A stretch of 64,000 nucleotides of DNA from Ostrinia nubilalis (lineage: Eukaryota > Arthropoda > Insecta > Lepidoptera > Crambidae). The notes beneath the pieces were generated by a model that did no database searches, was not told the DNA's origin, and saw nothing but the letters and a program-made list of their open reading frames with translations. This document shows, piece after piece, positions 1 to 10,134 of the stretch. The position numbers and the translations under genes were made by a program. Position 1 is the first letter of the stretch. Every line of letters starts with the position of its first letter. Where the stretch lies: positions 1,694,001-1,758,000 of the forward strand of contig NC_087109.1 in the NCBI RefSeq assembly GCF_963855985.1. Reading direction: 5' to 3'.

Positions 1-9
1 TTGTTTACA

Positions 10-52
10 TAGGGGTCACTTGAAAATTAGTGATTGATGGTGAAAACGGTCA
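10..52. repeat. Half copy of a small inverted-repeat element
   Basis: The stretch reads AGGGGTCACTTG..GATGGTGAAAACGG and matches one arm of the elements at 45006-45111 and 47291-47396. It lies in the intron downstream of the last visible transporter exon. Only one arm is visible here. Confidence 0.5.
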
Positions 53-153
53 TCACTCACCTTTGTTAGAACTACCTCTATTATATCACACTAACTTCAG
101 TTCGTCAATATTTACTAGTCATTGAATAAGAGCATCAGCTCGATAACACTTAC

Positions 154-321
154 CTCTAGCTTTCCTCTCTTGACCAAGTATGCTGGTGATTCTGGCATCA
201 TCATGAAAAGAAACAGATGGAAGGTGGGAATGGACAAGCAAATCCAAAGCACGGTGTTGTAGTCCAAGATGTCTCCAATGACGTAGAGGAAAAGATTTCC
301 AGTGGTGTGGAACAGGATTAC
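154..321 (-). CDS. Tret1-like exon 5 (last in window)
   Basis: This exon is 168 nt (56 residues), phase 0 at both ends. The acceptor is TTGTTATAG and the donor CTAGAG|GTAAGTG. It encodes a membrane segment beginning VILFHTTGNLFLYV, a second hydrophobic stretch, and the sugar-porter signature PESPAYLVKRGKLE that begins the central cytoplasmic loop. Gene continues beyond position 1. Confidence 0.88.
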
Positions 322-3300
322 CTATAACAAGAAAACATTAGGTAGGTAGTCATTTTTATAGAGAAAACGATCTTTTTTTATCAAAATTTTTAGAAAAAAT
401 AACTATATCAAATAGACGACAGACAAGCATGTAAGTAATGCTGATAAAAGATCGTTTCATTTTAATCAAAGCACGTCCACTGTTGATTCAAGGCCTTCTC
501 CAAGGTTTTCTACAAGGACCGATCCTGCGCTGTCGTCATCCACCTACATCTAGCGACCTTCACTAGATCGTCGGTTTGCTAATATCCCATAGAGGCACAA
601 AAAAACACCAATGAACTGGCACCAGCTAATGATCATAATGATGAAGAATTTTTTTTATGCATGGCAAGGCAGGTATTTAACCGCAATCGCACTTGGTGTT
701 AAGTGAGATGCAGTCTAGGATGGTACATATCTGCCCTGTAAGTGCCTATTCACTCTCGCCTTGAAAAGTCCAGAATTAAGTGTTCAGGAAAGACAGCAGC
801 AGGCAGCTAATTTAGTCCCTAGCTGTTCGCATTATAAAAGAATCATCACAGAATACACTTACCAAAGAGCCCAGGAACCCTCTGATGCAGTCTTGACTGA
901 TCTCCTTAGTGTAGAGCGGGCACGTGACGTAGCTCCCGCCCATCGTGATCCCGACCAGAGCCCTGGCAGTGATGAAGGCCCACGTCTCCAGTGAGGAGAG
1001 CTTTATTACCCAGCAGCCCTGATGAAAAGAAGACCTCTGAAGAATTATCCAAATAGAGCCTAAAAAGAACCCATTTAGTTTTTTATGAAATTATTCCGTT
1101 ACGAAATGTATTCGAGTCTTAATCGAAAAAGAGCACGCTCAAGTAAAAAAAAACTTTACGAAACCGAGAGTTAGTATGCAAAAAAGAATTTTGAGGTTGA
1201 GTTTGTAAAGCAAATAAAACCTATAGAAATCTAAATATTCCGGTAGCTGTTAGTTAGTAAAATTACCATAATATGATTTGCCGCAAATTCGCATTTTCTG
1301 GAAGGCGTAGATGCAGTTGATATTATGATATAAATAAAACTGCCTATTAATTTTAGTATTAATTAGCATAATAAAGTTTTACAGATGTAAAGATACGATA
1401 AGTAGTATTATTTATCGATTCGCAGCTGTAATAATATTAATATCTATGCATATACATCGATTCAAAGAACTACTTAGGCCCAGTTACTGCATTGAGATTT
1501 CCCGCTTGAGTGCGCTTTAGGATAAATAATAATTTAGCAAGTTCATACTTGAATAGAAGATGAGCACGCTCAAAGCCAAAAATCTCCATTCAGATAATTT
1601 TATTAACTTTAAAAAAAAAACCGATTTCAAATGCGTGAACACAAAAAAAAACTAAAAATTAAAAAAAAGTTCTACCCTTGGGGGAGAAATATTTTCTTCA
1701 AATTCGCATGAAACCACCCTTTTGATAATACCTATTCAACAAAAAAATAATCGTTCAACTTGGTTCATAATTGGCGGAGATATTGCGTATAAAAAAGTTC
1801 ATCCCAAATTTTCCACCCTTGGGGGTTGTTTTTTCTATTATTAAATTTAAATAGGACCACCCTTGAGGTATTACCTATACGCCGAAAAAAGATTTGTTCA
1901 AATCGGTTCATAATTGGCGGAGTTATCGCGTAACAAACATAGAAAAAAAAAAACATACGGGTCGAATTGAGAACCTCCTCCTTTTTTTAAGTCGGTTGAA
2001 AACGAGCCTTATTTCCATAGCACTTAGAGCTACGGTATTGTACTGAAACTTACCACACAAGACGCCGATAATATCAGCAATGTAGGCTTTCGTCCAATCT
2101 TGTCGCACAGGAACACCATCAAGAAGTCTGCAGGTACGCAGACCAGGTATGAACACGCTGCCATCCATGATATCTACAAGAAATCATCATCATCATCATC
2201 ATTTCAGCCATAGGACGTCTACTGCTGAACATAAAGTCAAAGTCAAAGTCAAAGTCAAAATTTCTTTATTTGTTTAGACTAATAAATAGTTCTTACAAAT
2301 CGTCATTTTGCTCTTAAGGAGCCTCTACATGTCTCATAATCTTTTTACCCTACCAGCGCTTCGAGACCAACATTTGGCAAGTGCTGAGAAGAAGCGCTGC
2401 AACAAACTCAGTCACCACTGTCTGCCGGTTAATATAAATAAATAGAAATAGCAGTAGTAGGTACATTCGATTCAGGAGCAGTTCACTGAATTTACCATGC
2501 ATTCTTGTATAGTGTATAATGGGTATACAAAATTGCGTGGTATATTAAACAAGGTAGTGACGTGCTAATATCTAGACTTACAGATTACATACTTAAATAC
2601 TAGTAGAAATGACTCGCATACATAAATTGGAATAACTTGGATTGACCAGTCCCCGAAAGCAGCGCCTGTTCACAGACATGACGAGTGAACCAGCCATCGC
2701 TTCACTCGACCATATTAGAGGGAATGTAACGACCCGCCTCACTACGCCACCACCCCAGAGACATTTTAGTGAGAATGACAATACCAAGTTATCTCTTAGA
2801 GAAAAAAAAATCGATTTGATCGATTGGTAGCGGCCTGTGTCCAGCGCTTCCCCGCTACCTTTATGATGTCGCCGGTCCACCTTAGGGGGCGTCCATTAAT
2901 TACGTGAGACGTTTAGGGGAGGGAGGGTGTCAAGAAACCTCACTAAATCTCACGTAGGGGAGAGGGGGGGTCTCGACAAATATCACGTAATTTTTTCCAG
3001 CAAGAAAAAGGGTCAAATTGCGAGAAATCTGGGTTATTTAAAATTGAAAAAAGAAATATAATATATTTCTTTAATATATAAAAATTTAATTATTTATCAT
3101 TATCATCTTAAAATATTATTTTAAAATGATAATGATAAATAATTAAATTTTTTATTCTGCTGAACCGCCTAAACAATATGGAAATTAGAAGAAACGGTTC
3201 TTTTTTTTAAATATTAAATGCTAATCGAAGCTAACCCTTGTATTGCAAATATGTATTTTAAGAAATCTCACGTGAGATTGTAGGGAGGGGGAGGAGGTCT

Positions 3301-4797
3301 GGAAAAATCTCACCAAATCTCACCAAGGGGGGCGGGGGGGTTGAAAAATTGTCAAGATTGTGTTACGTAATTAATGGACGCCCCCTTATGGGTGGATGTC
3401 CCACGCTGTGTTTTACACTTGTGTGTACGCGGCCTATAAGGTATATCTATAGAAATGGCTATAAAAAATGGCTGGATTTTAATCCTATATATACCCCATA
3501 AAGTTTCTCATTTATTGATGCTTTAGTTGTAGATTTGGAGGTACATAAGGTATGGGCCATTAAGGCAGGTTATGTTAACTTTAATGAAAGATTATAGAAA
3601 AATGTGTTTAAAAAAGTCCTCAACATTTTTGGAGATATGGAAACTGCACTTCTTCATTCATGAAAACCAAAGGCACTCTACATAATTAGCCTTTTACAAC
3701 ATTTATCCCCGGGAAGAGTGATTCCAAATCCTTCATTTGCCTCTGATAAATTAGAAGGGTGCTCCTGCAGTGGAAACTAAGTGAAATGATGACGGTGATG
3801 TCTAAAACAACTCATTATTTTATTCACTGGCGTGGTTATTAAATACCACTCGGCATGGGGCACACTGAAAACCAGCGTTGTGACCTTCCCCACCGTAGGC
3901 CACGGCATAAATGATGAGTGGAGTCATCGATGGACATCGCTGCTTTTACAGGGTAGCACTGCTCAGTTCACTTTTTATTTAATTTATGTGCTATTTCTGT
4001 CTTTTTTTTCGTATACCTTATTTGTCCTTAACTAAGTGATTTTCATCGTGATAAATAATGTTTCTTTCTTTCTAAATAACTACTTACCTCGTAGTCTGAT
4101 AAAGGAGTGCCTCTAGGAGAGTCTTTGGACTGCAGCAGGAGGGTCATAGGAGACATCCAGCCTATGCTCGCTCCATAGGCAAAGACCGGAATGTTGACTG
4201 CAAAATAACAAGGAATAAGCAACGGTTTCCAGAAGTTCGAAATATACTACTCGTAATTGAATTAGACTGCGTTCTTGTAAGCTTTTTAGTGTTCTTTTTC
4301 GAAGTTAATGTTAAAATGTGCCTTAATTCAAGAAAAACTAAATTATTTATGAAAGTAAATAAAGTTGGTACCTACGTATAAGAGTAGTAGATTACGAGTT
4401 ACCTAATATTTATTTAGATGTGTACCTAATGGTACTTTTTAAGGTCCTATAGTAATTACTTAGGTAGTTATAACTTTTCTGATACAATATAGGTGAACCC
4501 TGGGAGTTATTGGTAAACATAAATGTACAAACTGTCCAATGGAAATGGCCTCAGAAGATAGCTGGACGAAAGAATCGGAAGATGGACTATCTCTACCACT
4601 TATGTTGACTAACTCTGGTTGATATGTTTTAAAAATTTAAGATCTTTCGTCTTGGTTTATTTTTGAGAAAAACGGTCAATGACACTAACATTAGAGATAG
4701 TAGGATAGAGTATAATAATGTTGTACTCACTCAATACAGCACATATCACTTGGTTCACCACACTGCCCTCTCCAAAGAAGTAGTAGTACTTCTTCAT
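154..4797 (-). CDS. Facilitated trehalose transporter Tret1-like (MFS sugar porter), 5' part of gene
   Basis: Five minus-strand exons join in frame: 4797-4731, 4197-4088, 2173-2054, 1018-863 and 321-154. They give about 207 residues, roughly the first half of a sugar porter of about 450-500 residues. The ATG has a good insect context (ATCAAAATG) and follows no acceptor. Visible family marks are GWMSP after the first membrane segment, the loop motif DKIGRKPT between segments 2 and 3, ARALVGITMGG, PLYTKEIS and PESPAYL after segment 6. Members of this family move trehalose or other sugars through the plasma membrane by facilitated diffusion. All junctions are GT-AG; the first intron is phase 1, the others phase 0. 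The gene leaves the window after residue 207 (..VKRGKLE), so the second membrane half is missing here. The substrate is inferred from the family only. Confidence 0.88.
480..583 (-). mobile_element. LINE 3' fragment
   Basis: The sequence CGTCCACTGTTGATTCAAGG and the text around TCACTAGATCGTCGG match the 3' ends of retroelement fragments elsewhere in the window (8880-9020, 33060-33175). It lies in the intron between transporter exons 4 and 5 and is degraded. Confidence 0.5.
648..838. repeat. Interspersed repeat (three copies in window)
   Basis: The sequence from TTATGCATGGCAAGGCAGG through GAGATGCAGTCTAGGATG to GCTGTTCGCATTATAA recurs at about 22546-22625 (partial) and 30950-31132. It looks like the conserved end of a retroelement, but no coding sequence is visible. 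It sits in a transporter intron. Confidence 0.6.
863..1018 (-). CDS. Tret1-like exon 4
   Basis: This exon is 156 nt (52 residues), phase 0 at both ends, with acceptor TTTTCATCAG and donor TCTTTG|GTAAGTG. It encodes GCWVIKLSSLETWAFI, then ARALVGITMGGSYVTCP and LYTKEISQDCIRGFLGSL, which match membrane segments 3-5 of sugar porters, including the conserved P-x-Y-x-x-E-I element. Confidence 0.88.
1490..1998. repeat. Degraded lepidopteran repeat with internal duplication
   Basis: The block CACCCTTGGGGG.. followed by GGTTCATAATTGGCGGAG occurs twice with divergence (about 1672-1795 and 1812-1935). The right end (GAACCTCCTCCTTTTTTTAA followed by GTCGGTT) resembles termini of very common lepidopteran DNA repeats. 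There is no credible coding sequence. From 1019 to 1489 the intron is AT-rich with nothing recognisable. Confidence 0.5.
2054..2173 (-). CDS. Tret1-like exon 3
   Basis: This exon is 120 nt (40 residues), phase 0 at both ends, acceptor TTTCTTGTAG, donor TGTGTG|GTAAGTT. It encodes ISWMAACSYLVCVPADFL, then the sugar-porter loop CDKIGRKPTLLIL. The D-x-x-G-R-K motif between membrane segments 2 and 3 is the strongest single family mark. Confidence 0.9.
2232..2812 (-). mobile_element. Short retroelement with (GTCAAA)n tail
   Basis: It begins with four to five GTCAAA units, followed by sequence including CTACCAGCGCTTCGAGAC and GCTGAGAAGAAGCGCTGC. Related sequence occurs at 26925-27120, 33600-33680, 45482-45620, 47790-47930 and 62740-62905. 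The tail suggests minus-strand orientation. The right boundary is approximate, deduced from where the host LINE resumes. Confidence 0.5.
2885..3385. mobile_element. Harbinger-like MITE, TSD TTA
   Basis: The two ends are inverted: GGGGGCGTCCATTAATTACG at the left and its complement at the right. Subterminal G-runs with CTCACCAAATCTCAC also pair. A 3-bp target duplication TTA (2882-2884 and 3386-3388) flanks it. Removing the element restores the host LINE sequence CCACCTTA-TGGGTGGA. No transposase is present. Confidence 0.85.
3441..4087. other. Intron sequence, nothing recognised
   Basis: The rest of transporter intron 2 has no recognisable repeat or coding pattern. A 67-codon open frame at 3832-4035 is low-complexity near its end and resembles nothing known. 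Confidence 0.5.
4088..4197 (-). CDS. Tret1-like exon 2
   Basis: This exon is 110 nt; it completes an isoleucine codon (A|TC) and ends phase 0. Acceptor TTATTTTGCAG, donor GACTACGAG|GTAAGTA. It encodes NIPVFAYGASIGWMSP, the end of membrane segment 1, and an extracellular loop LLLQSKDSPRGTPLSDYE, typical of Tret1-like porters. Confidence 0.87.
4731..4797 (-). CDS. Tret1-like exon 1 with start codon
   Basis: ATG is at 4797-4795 in the context ATCAAAATG. Twenty-two codons (MKKYYYFFGEG.. ending VICAVL) plus one base precede donor GTGAGTAC. The phase-1 junction fits the next exon exactly. The residues form the cytoplasmic N-terminus and the beginning of membrane segment 1. An earlier start with additional upstream coding cannot be excluded. 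Confidence 0.82.
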
Positions 4798-5590
4798 TTT
4801 GATATCACAGTAATTACTTTTACACCAACTTATTTAGCACCTACAAAGTTCCATCAACGTCCGTGCGTCTTTAGAGATTTTTAGGACTTCACTGAGTATG
4901 ATCGAAATCTTTAAAAAAGCCAATATCCTGACCAAAAAAGGTCAGTCAGCAGCAGTCTAAAAAATAACAAATAATTTTAAATCTTAATATAGAGACTCTT
5001 AAATTTTATGTACACATTTAGCTTGATGGCTCTACAAGATTTATTCAAGGACAGCTTTTTTACTATGATCTTCGATTAATTAGATTCGAAAATATTTATT
5101 TTTACATTATGCAAAAATATAACCTGTTAAGTATACGCAAATAATTTTAGCAATTTGCACTAAATATTAACTTGAACAGGCTATTATAATTTGTGTTAGC
5201 TGGACTGTTACTTATAATAATATCTATAAGTTATTCTACACAATACTACAAGGCTACAGCTGATAGTATAAATAATAGGCTTTATGTAGATTCAAGTGTT
5301 AATTTCAATTCGAAACTAATAATTCAAATAATTTTTCGGTTTGAAACTTTGCGTTACCTGGCAGAGTCACATTTTAAGTGGCTAAAATAAAACAGAATAA
5401 TTTGAAGATATTAAAATTAAATACAATGGTGCCTATGTAATATTTTGGTACAATAACAACACTAGACTAAGGACGAACGTATACAACAAACAGAAAGCAA
5501 CTGAACTAATTGAGGCAAGTGTGTCTTCAACTCGACCGAGCGAACGAAAAGAATAGAAGCATAATATGTATGACCGGTTATATTATGAGA
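4798..5590. other. Upstream region of Tret1-like gene
   Basis: This 790-bp stretch between the transporter start and the DNA transposon should contain the 5' UTR and promoter of the minus-strand gene. It is AT-rich. No TATA box, initiator or repeat could be assigned with confidence. Confidence 0.4.
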
Positions 5591-6846
5591 CCTCGCCTGC
5601 GGAACGCGGGGGCACAGGGGCGGGACGAGAACGGGGACCGTGCGGGGTGCGGGCGGGGATGATATAAAAAAGATTAAATTTCACCAAATACTTCTCAAGA
5701 TATGTGACGTCACAGTGAAGTGGTTAACGGTAAACAGGTGGTGATAGATTTTTTAAAATAAATTATTTTCTAATTTATAAAATTCTAATGAAACAATTCA
5801 TGTCGTATTTCATGTAAAATTTATTGTGTGCAAGATGAGTATCCAAATTATTAATCAATCACTTATGTCCATATCAATATCACTAGAACTTGATTCTTCA
5901 CTTTCAAAGCAGCCATCATCCGAATTATCTGAATCATCGTGCACATTAATAATAAAATCAACAACGTCATCTAGAACTCCGTCATGTTCGCAGTATTCGT
6001 GACAGACACTAGACAGACAGTAGAATAGTTTGCGTGACAGACGCTTCCAAAGTGGAAAAAAGTTGCCCCCCCCCCCTCTAACTTCTAAAATAAGAAAATT
6101 AAAAATCTAAAAAAAACATATTATTATGATGTACATTACTATAAAAACTACCAACGAAAATTGTTTTGAACGAGATCTAGTAAGTAGTTTTTTTTTAATA
6201 CCTCGTAAATCGTAAACCGATTATTACCGCGTAATCTTTCATACAAATAACTTAAATTAATAAAAACTAATTTTAATTTCATAAATCAATGGTACGGAAC
6301 CCTTTGTGCGTGAGTCCGACACGCACTTGGCCGGTTTTTTTTTAAATTGTGTAATACTGAGTACCTAACTTTTCTTTTTACCACGCCTTTTTTGAAATCA
6401 TCTACTTCCACCTTTTTCCTGCGGCTTTGTTTCAATTTCTTCGGTGATTTAAATTTTTCATTGTTTTTTAATAATTTTCCTTGTTGTACAATTCTGGATA
6501 CAGTCTTTTCCGATAGTCCAGTAACGTTTGCTACGATTTTGTTTAACGGTATATCTTGTTGATATTCATCAGAATTTGGATCCAGTTTTTTTTAATAAAA
6601 TATTCATAAACGTTAAAAGTTATTTGCTTGCACTGACTATTAATTTTATGTCCGAAAATCTTTCGACTCATCTTATAAATGTAATCTCATATATAGCCCT
6701 CAAAAAGCGTCCGTAACAAATAACACAAGCGTTCGCTAGCCGCATCGCCAGCGAAATGGATTTTGACAAGAATGCGCCTGCCGCCCGCACCCCGTACGAA
6801 TCCCGTTTTCGTCACGCCCCTGTGTCCCCGCGTTCCGCAAGCGAGG
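5591..6846 (-). mobile_element. Internally deleted DNA transposon with GC-rich terminal inverted repeats
   Basis: The two ends (5591-5661 and about 6776-6846) are inverted copies of a GC-rich 70-bp sequence with core TGCGGAACGCGGGG. Minus-strand reading gives two transposase remnants. At 6555-6350 there is a basic helix-turn-helix-like N-terminus with VTGLSEKTVSRIVQQGK, followed by a lysine-rich stretch and VEVDDFKKGVV. At 5995-5860 there is an acidic C-terminus rich in D, S and E ending DIDMDISD-stop. The catalytic middle is missing. The N-terminus resembles IS630/Tc1-type transposases of insects. A separate common lepidopteran repeat end (ACACGCACTTGGCCGG) sits at 6292-6335. Confidence 0.75.
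6350..6555 (-). pseudogene. Transposase N-terminal helix-turn-helix remnant
   Basis: The minus strand encodes EYQQDIPLNKIVANVTGL, then SEKTVSRIVQQGKLLKN, then a KSPKKLKQSRRKKVEVDD stretch. This is the pattern of an insect transposase DNA-binding head: a helix-turn-helix with SxKTVSRI, then a basic linker and DDFxKxVV. It breaks off before any DDE catalytic region and so is non-functional. Confidence 0.6.
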
Positions 6847-6959
6847 ACATATTTAAGCGGCCTACCTATAGAACAAAAGATTGCTCCTAAATAATAACCA
6901 AGTCTGCTCGGGCTCAAAATATACGCAATAAAATACATAGTACAAGTCTAGGAACCTTA

Positions 6960-7135
6960 CGCCCGTATTCACAAGCATTACTATGAGGTCTCACACTGCG
7001 CGTGAAGGCACAGGGTGATACACGAACATTGGTTCGTGTATCACCCTGTGTGTCATTACACCACAGAGCTCTATTCAATGCTGTGCCTTCTATTTTCTGC
7101 TTCACTTAAGCAAACATCGTTTGTGAATACTAGCG
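6960..7135. mobile_element. Harbinger-like MITE, CGCCCGTATTC family, copy 1
   Basis: The ends are CGCCCGTATTCACAA and TTGTGAATACTAGCG, flanked by TTA duplications (6957-6959, 7136-7138). An internal hairpin GGTGATACACGAAC/GTTCGTGTATCACC sits at the centre. Other copies lie at 26956-27099 and, truncated, 19344-19469. Confidence 0.8.
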
Positions 7136-7136
7136 T

Positions 7137-7565
7137 TAGTCTTGTCAAGATCCCAAAGTGCTTTGCTAAGTTTGGGACTAGAGGCGCAGTGTAAAATGCC
7201 CAAGGATATTTATTTGTTTATTATATTCAATAATTAAATTTTGAATTCTCAAAAAAAAACTAGTGTAATTTAGCATCTCATGATTACAAAATAAAAAGAT
7301 CTAGAATAAAGTAGAGAAATCTTAGAAACATACATGTGTTCTGTTCATTTTCTTGCCCTGGACAAATAACAAAGACAACCTAATTACCGGAACTGCATAA
7401 TAAGTAAGCCTAGTTGGTTTATAAAATACATTATTTTTAGATGTTATTTGTCGAAGGATGCCAAATTCAATGTCCTCACGTGATTGAATGATGTAGGAGT
7501 CTTCATGGTTTGTTAACGGAATTAACATCGGTTGTGAGTTTGAATCCAATAATTTTAATACATTC
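7137..7565. other. No feature recognised
   Basis: The stretch is AT-rich. Its left part (AAGTTTGGGACTAGAGGCGC) is shared with 62925-62955, so it is repeat-derived. No coding or regulatory feature is seen. Confidence 0.4.
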
Positions 7566-7574
7566 TGATGTTAC

Positions 7575-7720
7575 CTAGTTCGTTTCAACCAAATGATTTC
7601 CACTGTTGGACGAATGATTTCCATAACGACTGGTCCTGTGCTGCCCGCATCCAGGCACTTCCCGGGACCTTCACCAGACCGTTGGTTCACCTAGTGGAGG
7701 CGTGCCTACACTACGTCTTC
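7575..7720 (-). mobile_element. LINE 3' fragment
   Basis: TTTCAACCAAATGATTTCCA is followed by GTGCTGCCCGCATCCAGGC and CTTCACCAGACCGTTGG. This is the reverse complement of the 3' end seen on the plus strand at 18698-18803 and 52338-52425. It is a degraded fragment without an open frame. Confidence 0.6.
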
Positions 7721-7854
7721 CGGCATTCTGATCAGTCATCACATTCTAATGTAACAAATAAATTTTCTCTCTTTCTAAATCTATCGTTCTTTCCTTCTTT
7801 CTAGTGCAACCATACAATAATCCAAGATCCGTGCATTCAAAGATAATTGTCATC

Positions 7855-8085
7855 ATCATCATTTTAGCCATAGGACGTCCACTGGTGAACATAGGTCTCC
7901 CCCAATGTTTTCCATGTTGATCGATTGGTAGCGGCCTGCGTCCAGCGCTTCCCTGCTACCTTTATGATGTCGTCGGTCCACCTTGTAGGTGGACATCCCA
8001 CGCTGCGTTTTCCGGTACGCGGCCTCCGTTCCAGAACCTTGCTGTCCCACACCTCGTCAACCCGCCTGCCAAGCATGGCGAGTAT
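7855..8085 (-). mobile_element. RTE-like LINE 3' end
   Basis: The minus-strand translation, with frameshifts, gives the tail of a LINE reverse transcriptase: pieces such as PPTRWTDDIIKVAGKRW and QAATNRSTWKTLGE. The 3' end carries the CAT-repeat tail at 7853-7862. Same family as 9640-10020 and 54800-54995. Confidence 0.7.
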
Positions 8086-8338
8086 CGGCAATAATCCCCC
8101 AATGAGAAAGATAATTGTACAAAAAAAATAACACATGCTTCTGTTTCTAAGCTTTTATCGTTGTCAAACATATCAATGAACAGTGATGCTTAATCAAATA
8201 GCTACTTTAGTGCCATCATATAACTATTTGTGTATAGGCTCATCTTTGTACAAATATCAGAAGATACATTTTATGACATTACGTTTGATTTAACTATAGG
8301 GACCTACATAGCAGTTACCTATTATAGTTCCAAAATAC

Positions 8339-8478
8339 TGAACTGTCCTAACCATGACATTGATAGCGGGGCGCCACCGTCAATACCGGATCGCTGGTTC
8401 CGATTTTTGCCATGTTGGAAACCATATAGTTGAACGATGGTAGCGCCCCCCTGTCATTGAGTTTGGTGGGACAGTTCA
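8339..8478. mobile_element. Small inverted-repeat element (140 bp)
   Basis: The ends TGAACTGTCC and GGACAGTTCA are perfect inverted repeats. Pairing continues imperfectly for about 40 bp (TGACATTGATAGCGGGGCGC against GCGCCCCCCTGTCATTGAG). No clear target duplication is seen. Confidence 0.6.
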
Positions 8479-8871
8479 GCGTGGGTCATTCTATAGTAAG
8501 TAACGTCCACCCACAAGGTGACAGTTTTCTATTTTTCTATCTGTTCTCTGATATCTATCTTTTACCCGAATAAGATTTTTTTGGACAACTCTTTTTTAAT
8601 CAGTTACCAACACCAAATCTATGGTCTCGATCCTCTTCACTCAAAATGACATACTTTGTCAAACGCTCCCACAACAGTTTATAAAATGCAGTCCATTATT
8701 TTGAATTGTGTGTTTCAAACATAATTTGTGTATTTATTATTCCAAATGTAAAGGCATGGTTTGGAAATGGTTGATCTCATACATTTTGATGGTCGGTTAG
8801 TATTATTGATAAATAATAAAATAAAAATAAAATAAATACTAGAGCGACAGTAGTAGGTATATTGAAGTTCG

Positions 8872-9360
8872 TTCGTTCGTTTCAGCCAAATGACGTACAC
8901 ATTTGGATAAAGGTCTCCCCCAATGATTTCGACAACGACCGGTCTTCCCACGACTTCACCAGATCGTCGGTTACCCTCTGATCACCACTCAAGCTTAACT
9001 GTCCCTACGGCCATCAGCTCTACAAGCTATATACTCCGACCACTGCTACTTAATTTTAGCAAAGATGACTATTTTACCAGATCGTCGGTCCACCTAGTAG
9101 GAGGCCTACCCACGCTACGTCTTCCAGCCCATGGTCGCTACTCGAGAAGTTTCCTACCCCAACGGCCATCGTCTCTACGTGCCCCGCCCACTGCCACTTG
9201 ATTTTAGCAATTCTGCGAGCTATGTTACTTTGGTTCTCCTGCGGATCTCCTCATTTCTGATTGGCGGGAAGAGCCTGGATGCGGGCAGCGCAGGAACGTG
9301 CATTGGGCAAAACCTTGGGGGAGGCCTTTGTCCAGCAGTGGACGCCATTTAGATGGGACG
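8872..9360. mobile_element. Mosaic of LINE 3' fragments in both orientations
   Basis: Positions 8872-9020 and 9070-9215 are minus-strand 3'-end scraps (TTCGTTCGTTTCAGCC; CCAGATCGTCGGTCCACC). Positions 9270-9360 are a plus-strand 3' end (CCTGGATGCGGGCAGCGCAG; GGCCTTTGTCCAGCAGTGG). They are fragments of the family at 18698-18803. Confidence 0.6.
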
Positions 9361-9400
9361 AATGATATGACTATTTTAGATGATATCCTCTTTCTTCCAG

Positions 9401-9575
9401 TGGCAATTCTCCACCGCTACGACGCTCTCAACCTGGACACCTTCAAGCAGTTCACGAGTAAGCTTCAGGCATTGGTCGACGAGCTGGCAGGCTACTTTGC
9501 ACCCGTCGGGTACCCGATCGAGCTCGTCGCGAGGTTCTGTACATTGCAGAAACTGTCAATGGTATTGTTTAGATA
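9401..9575 (+). CDS. Orphan exon-like coding segment, unknown protein
   Basis: A clean acceptor (TCTTTCTTCCAG) ends at 9400. It is followed by 57 sense codons in the frame beginning ..AILHRYDALNLDTFKQF, passing through LVDELAGYFAPVGYPIEL, ending KLSMVLFR and a TAG stop at 9573-9575. Third positions are strongly G/C (CTC AAC CTG GAC ACC TTC AAG CAG), quite unlike the surrounding AT-rich repeats, which is the main reason to call it coding. I do not recognise the family. It could be the terminal exon of a plus-strand gene whose other exons were missed, or a fragment captured by a transposon, because LINE scraps lie on both sides. Matching upstream exons were not found between 4.8 and 9.4 kb. A second frame over the same bases is also open but gives a biased S/T/R-rich peptide. 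Confidence 0.5.
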
Positions 9576-9639
9576 GATATCTAGATTTATAACGTGTTTA
9601 CGGTGATCTGTTTCTTTACGAGATCGAATCAGGAATGAG

Positions 9640-10020
9640 GAGATCCGTAAACGAAATGAAGTCACTGACAGCTCATCGGATTAGCAAGCTGACGTGGCAA
9701 TGAGCATGGGGCAACATGGTTCTGGAGTGCGCTGAAATGCGCTGCGTGGGACGTCCACCTTCAAGGTGGACATGACATAGCCTGACGAAATAACAAGCTA
9801 AAGTGGAAATGGGAAGGGCACATAGTATGCAGAACTGATGACAGTTGGGGCAACAAGGTTCTGGAGTGGAGGCAACGCAAGTGCAGCGTAGGACGTCCAT
9901 CTACAAGGTACATAGACGATATCATAATGGTAGCTGAAAAGCGCTGGACGCAGACCGCTACCAACCGGTTACTCTGGAATTATTGGATGAGGTCTATGTC
10001 CAGCAGTGGACGTCCTATGG
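9640..10020 (+). mobile_element. RTE-like LINE 3' end, partly duplicated
   Basis: The plus strand encodes, with frameshifts, the end of a LINE reverse transcriptase (KLKWKWEGHIVCRTDD; then KRWTQTATNRLLWNYW) and ends CCAGCAGTGGACGTCC, TATGG, TTGAAAGGATGATGA. The segment AACAAGCTAAAGTGG to GGACGTCCA is present twice (about 9685-9770 and 9790-9905), as if a tandem duplication had occurred. Confidence 0.65.
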
Positions 10021-10134
10021 TTGAAAGGATGATGAACATGTGTAACGTGTGTATTATGGCCTCCCACTCTATGGACCAACGATCTGGCAATCACGTTAAG
10101 CACTGAATGCAGCGCAAGACCGGTCGTTATAGAA

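Larger units (their letters stand above)
2184..3440 (-). mobile_element. RTE-like LINE 3' end carrying two later insertions
   Basis: A minus-strand 3' end of the RTE-like family is split in three: 2184-2231 (CAT repeat, then TTTCAGCCATAGGACGTC), about 2813-2884 (GGTAGCGGCCTGTGTCCAGC) and 3389-3440 (TGGGTGGATGTCCCACG). The intact order is seen at 7860-8060 and 54800-54995. The interruptions are a retroelement with a GTCAAA tail and a Harbinger-like MITE. All lies inside a transporter intron. Confidence 0.7.

Noticed and set aside
2184..2203. CAT repeats at 2184, 7853, 19905 and 54799 as CRISPR-like or regulatory arrays
   Set aside because: They are simple 3' tails of LINE copies on the minus strand; no spacers exist.
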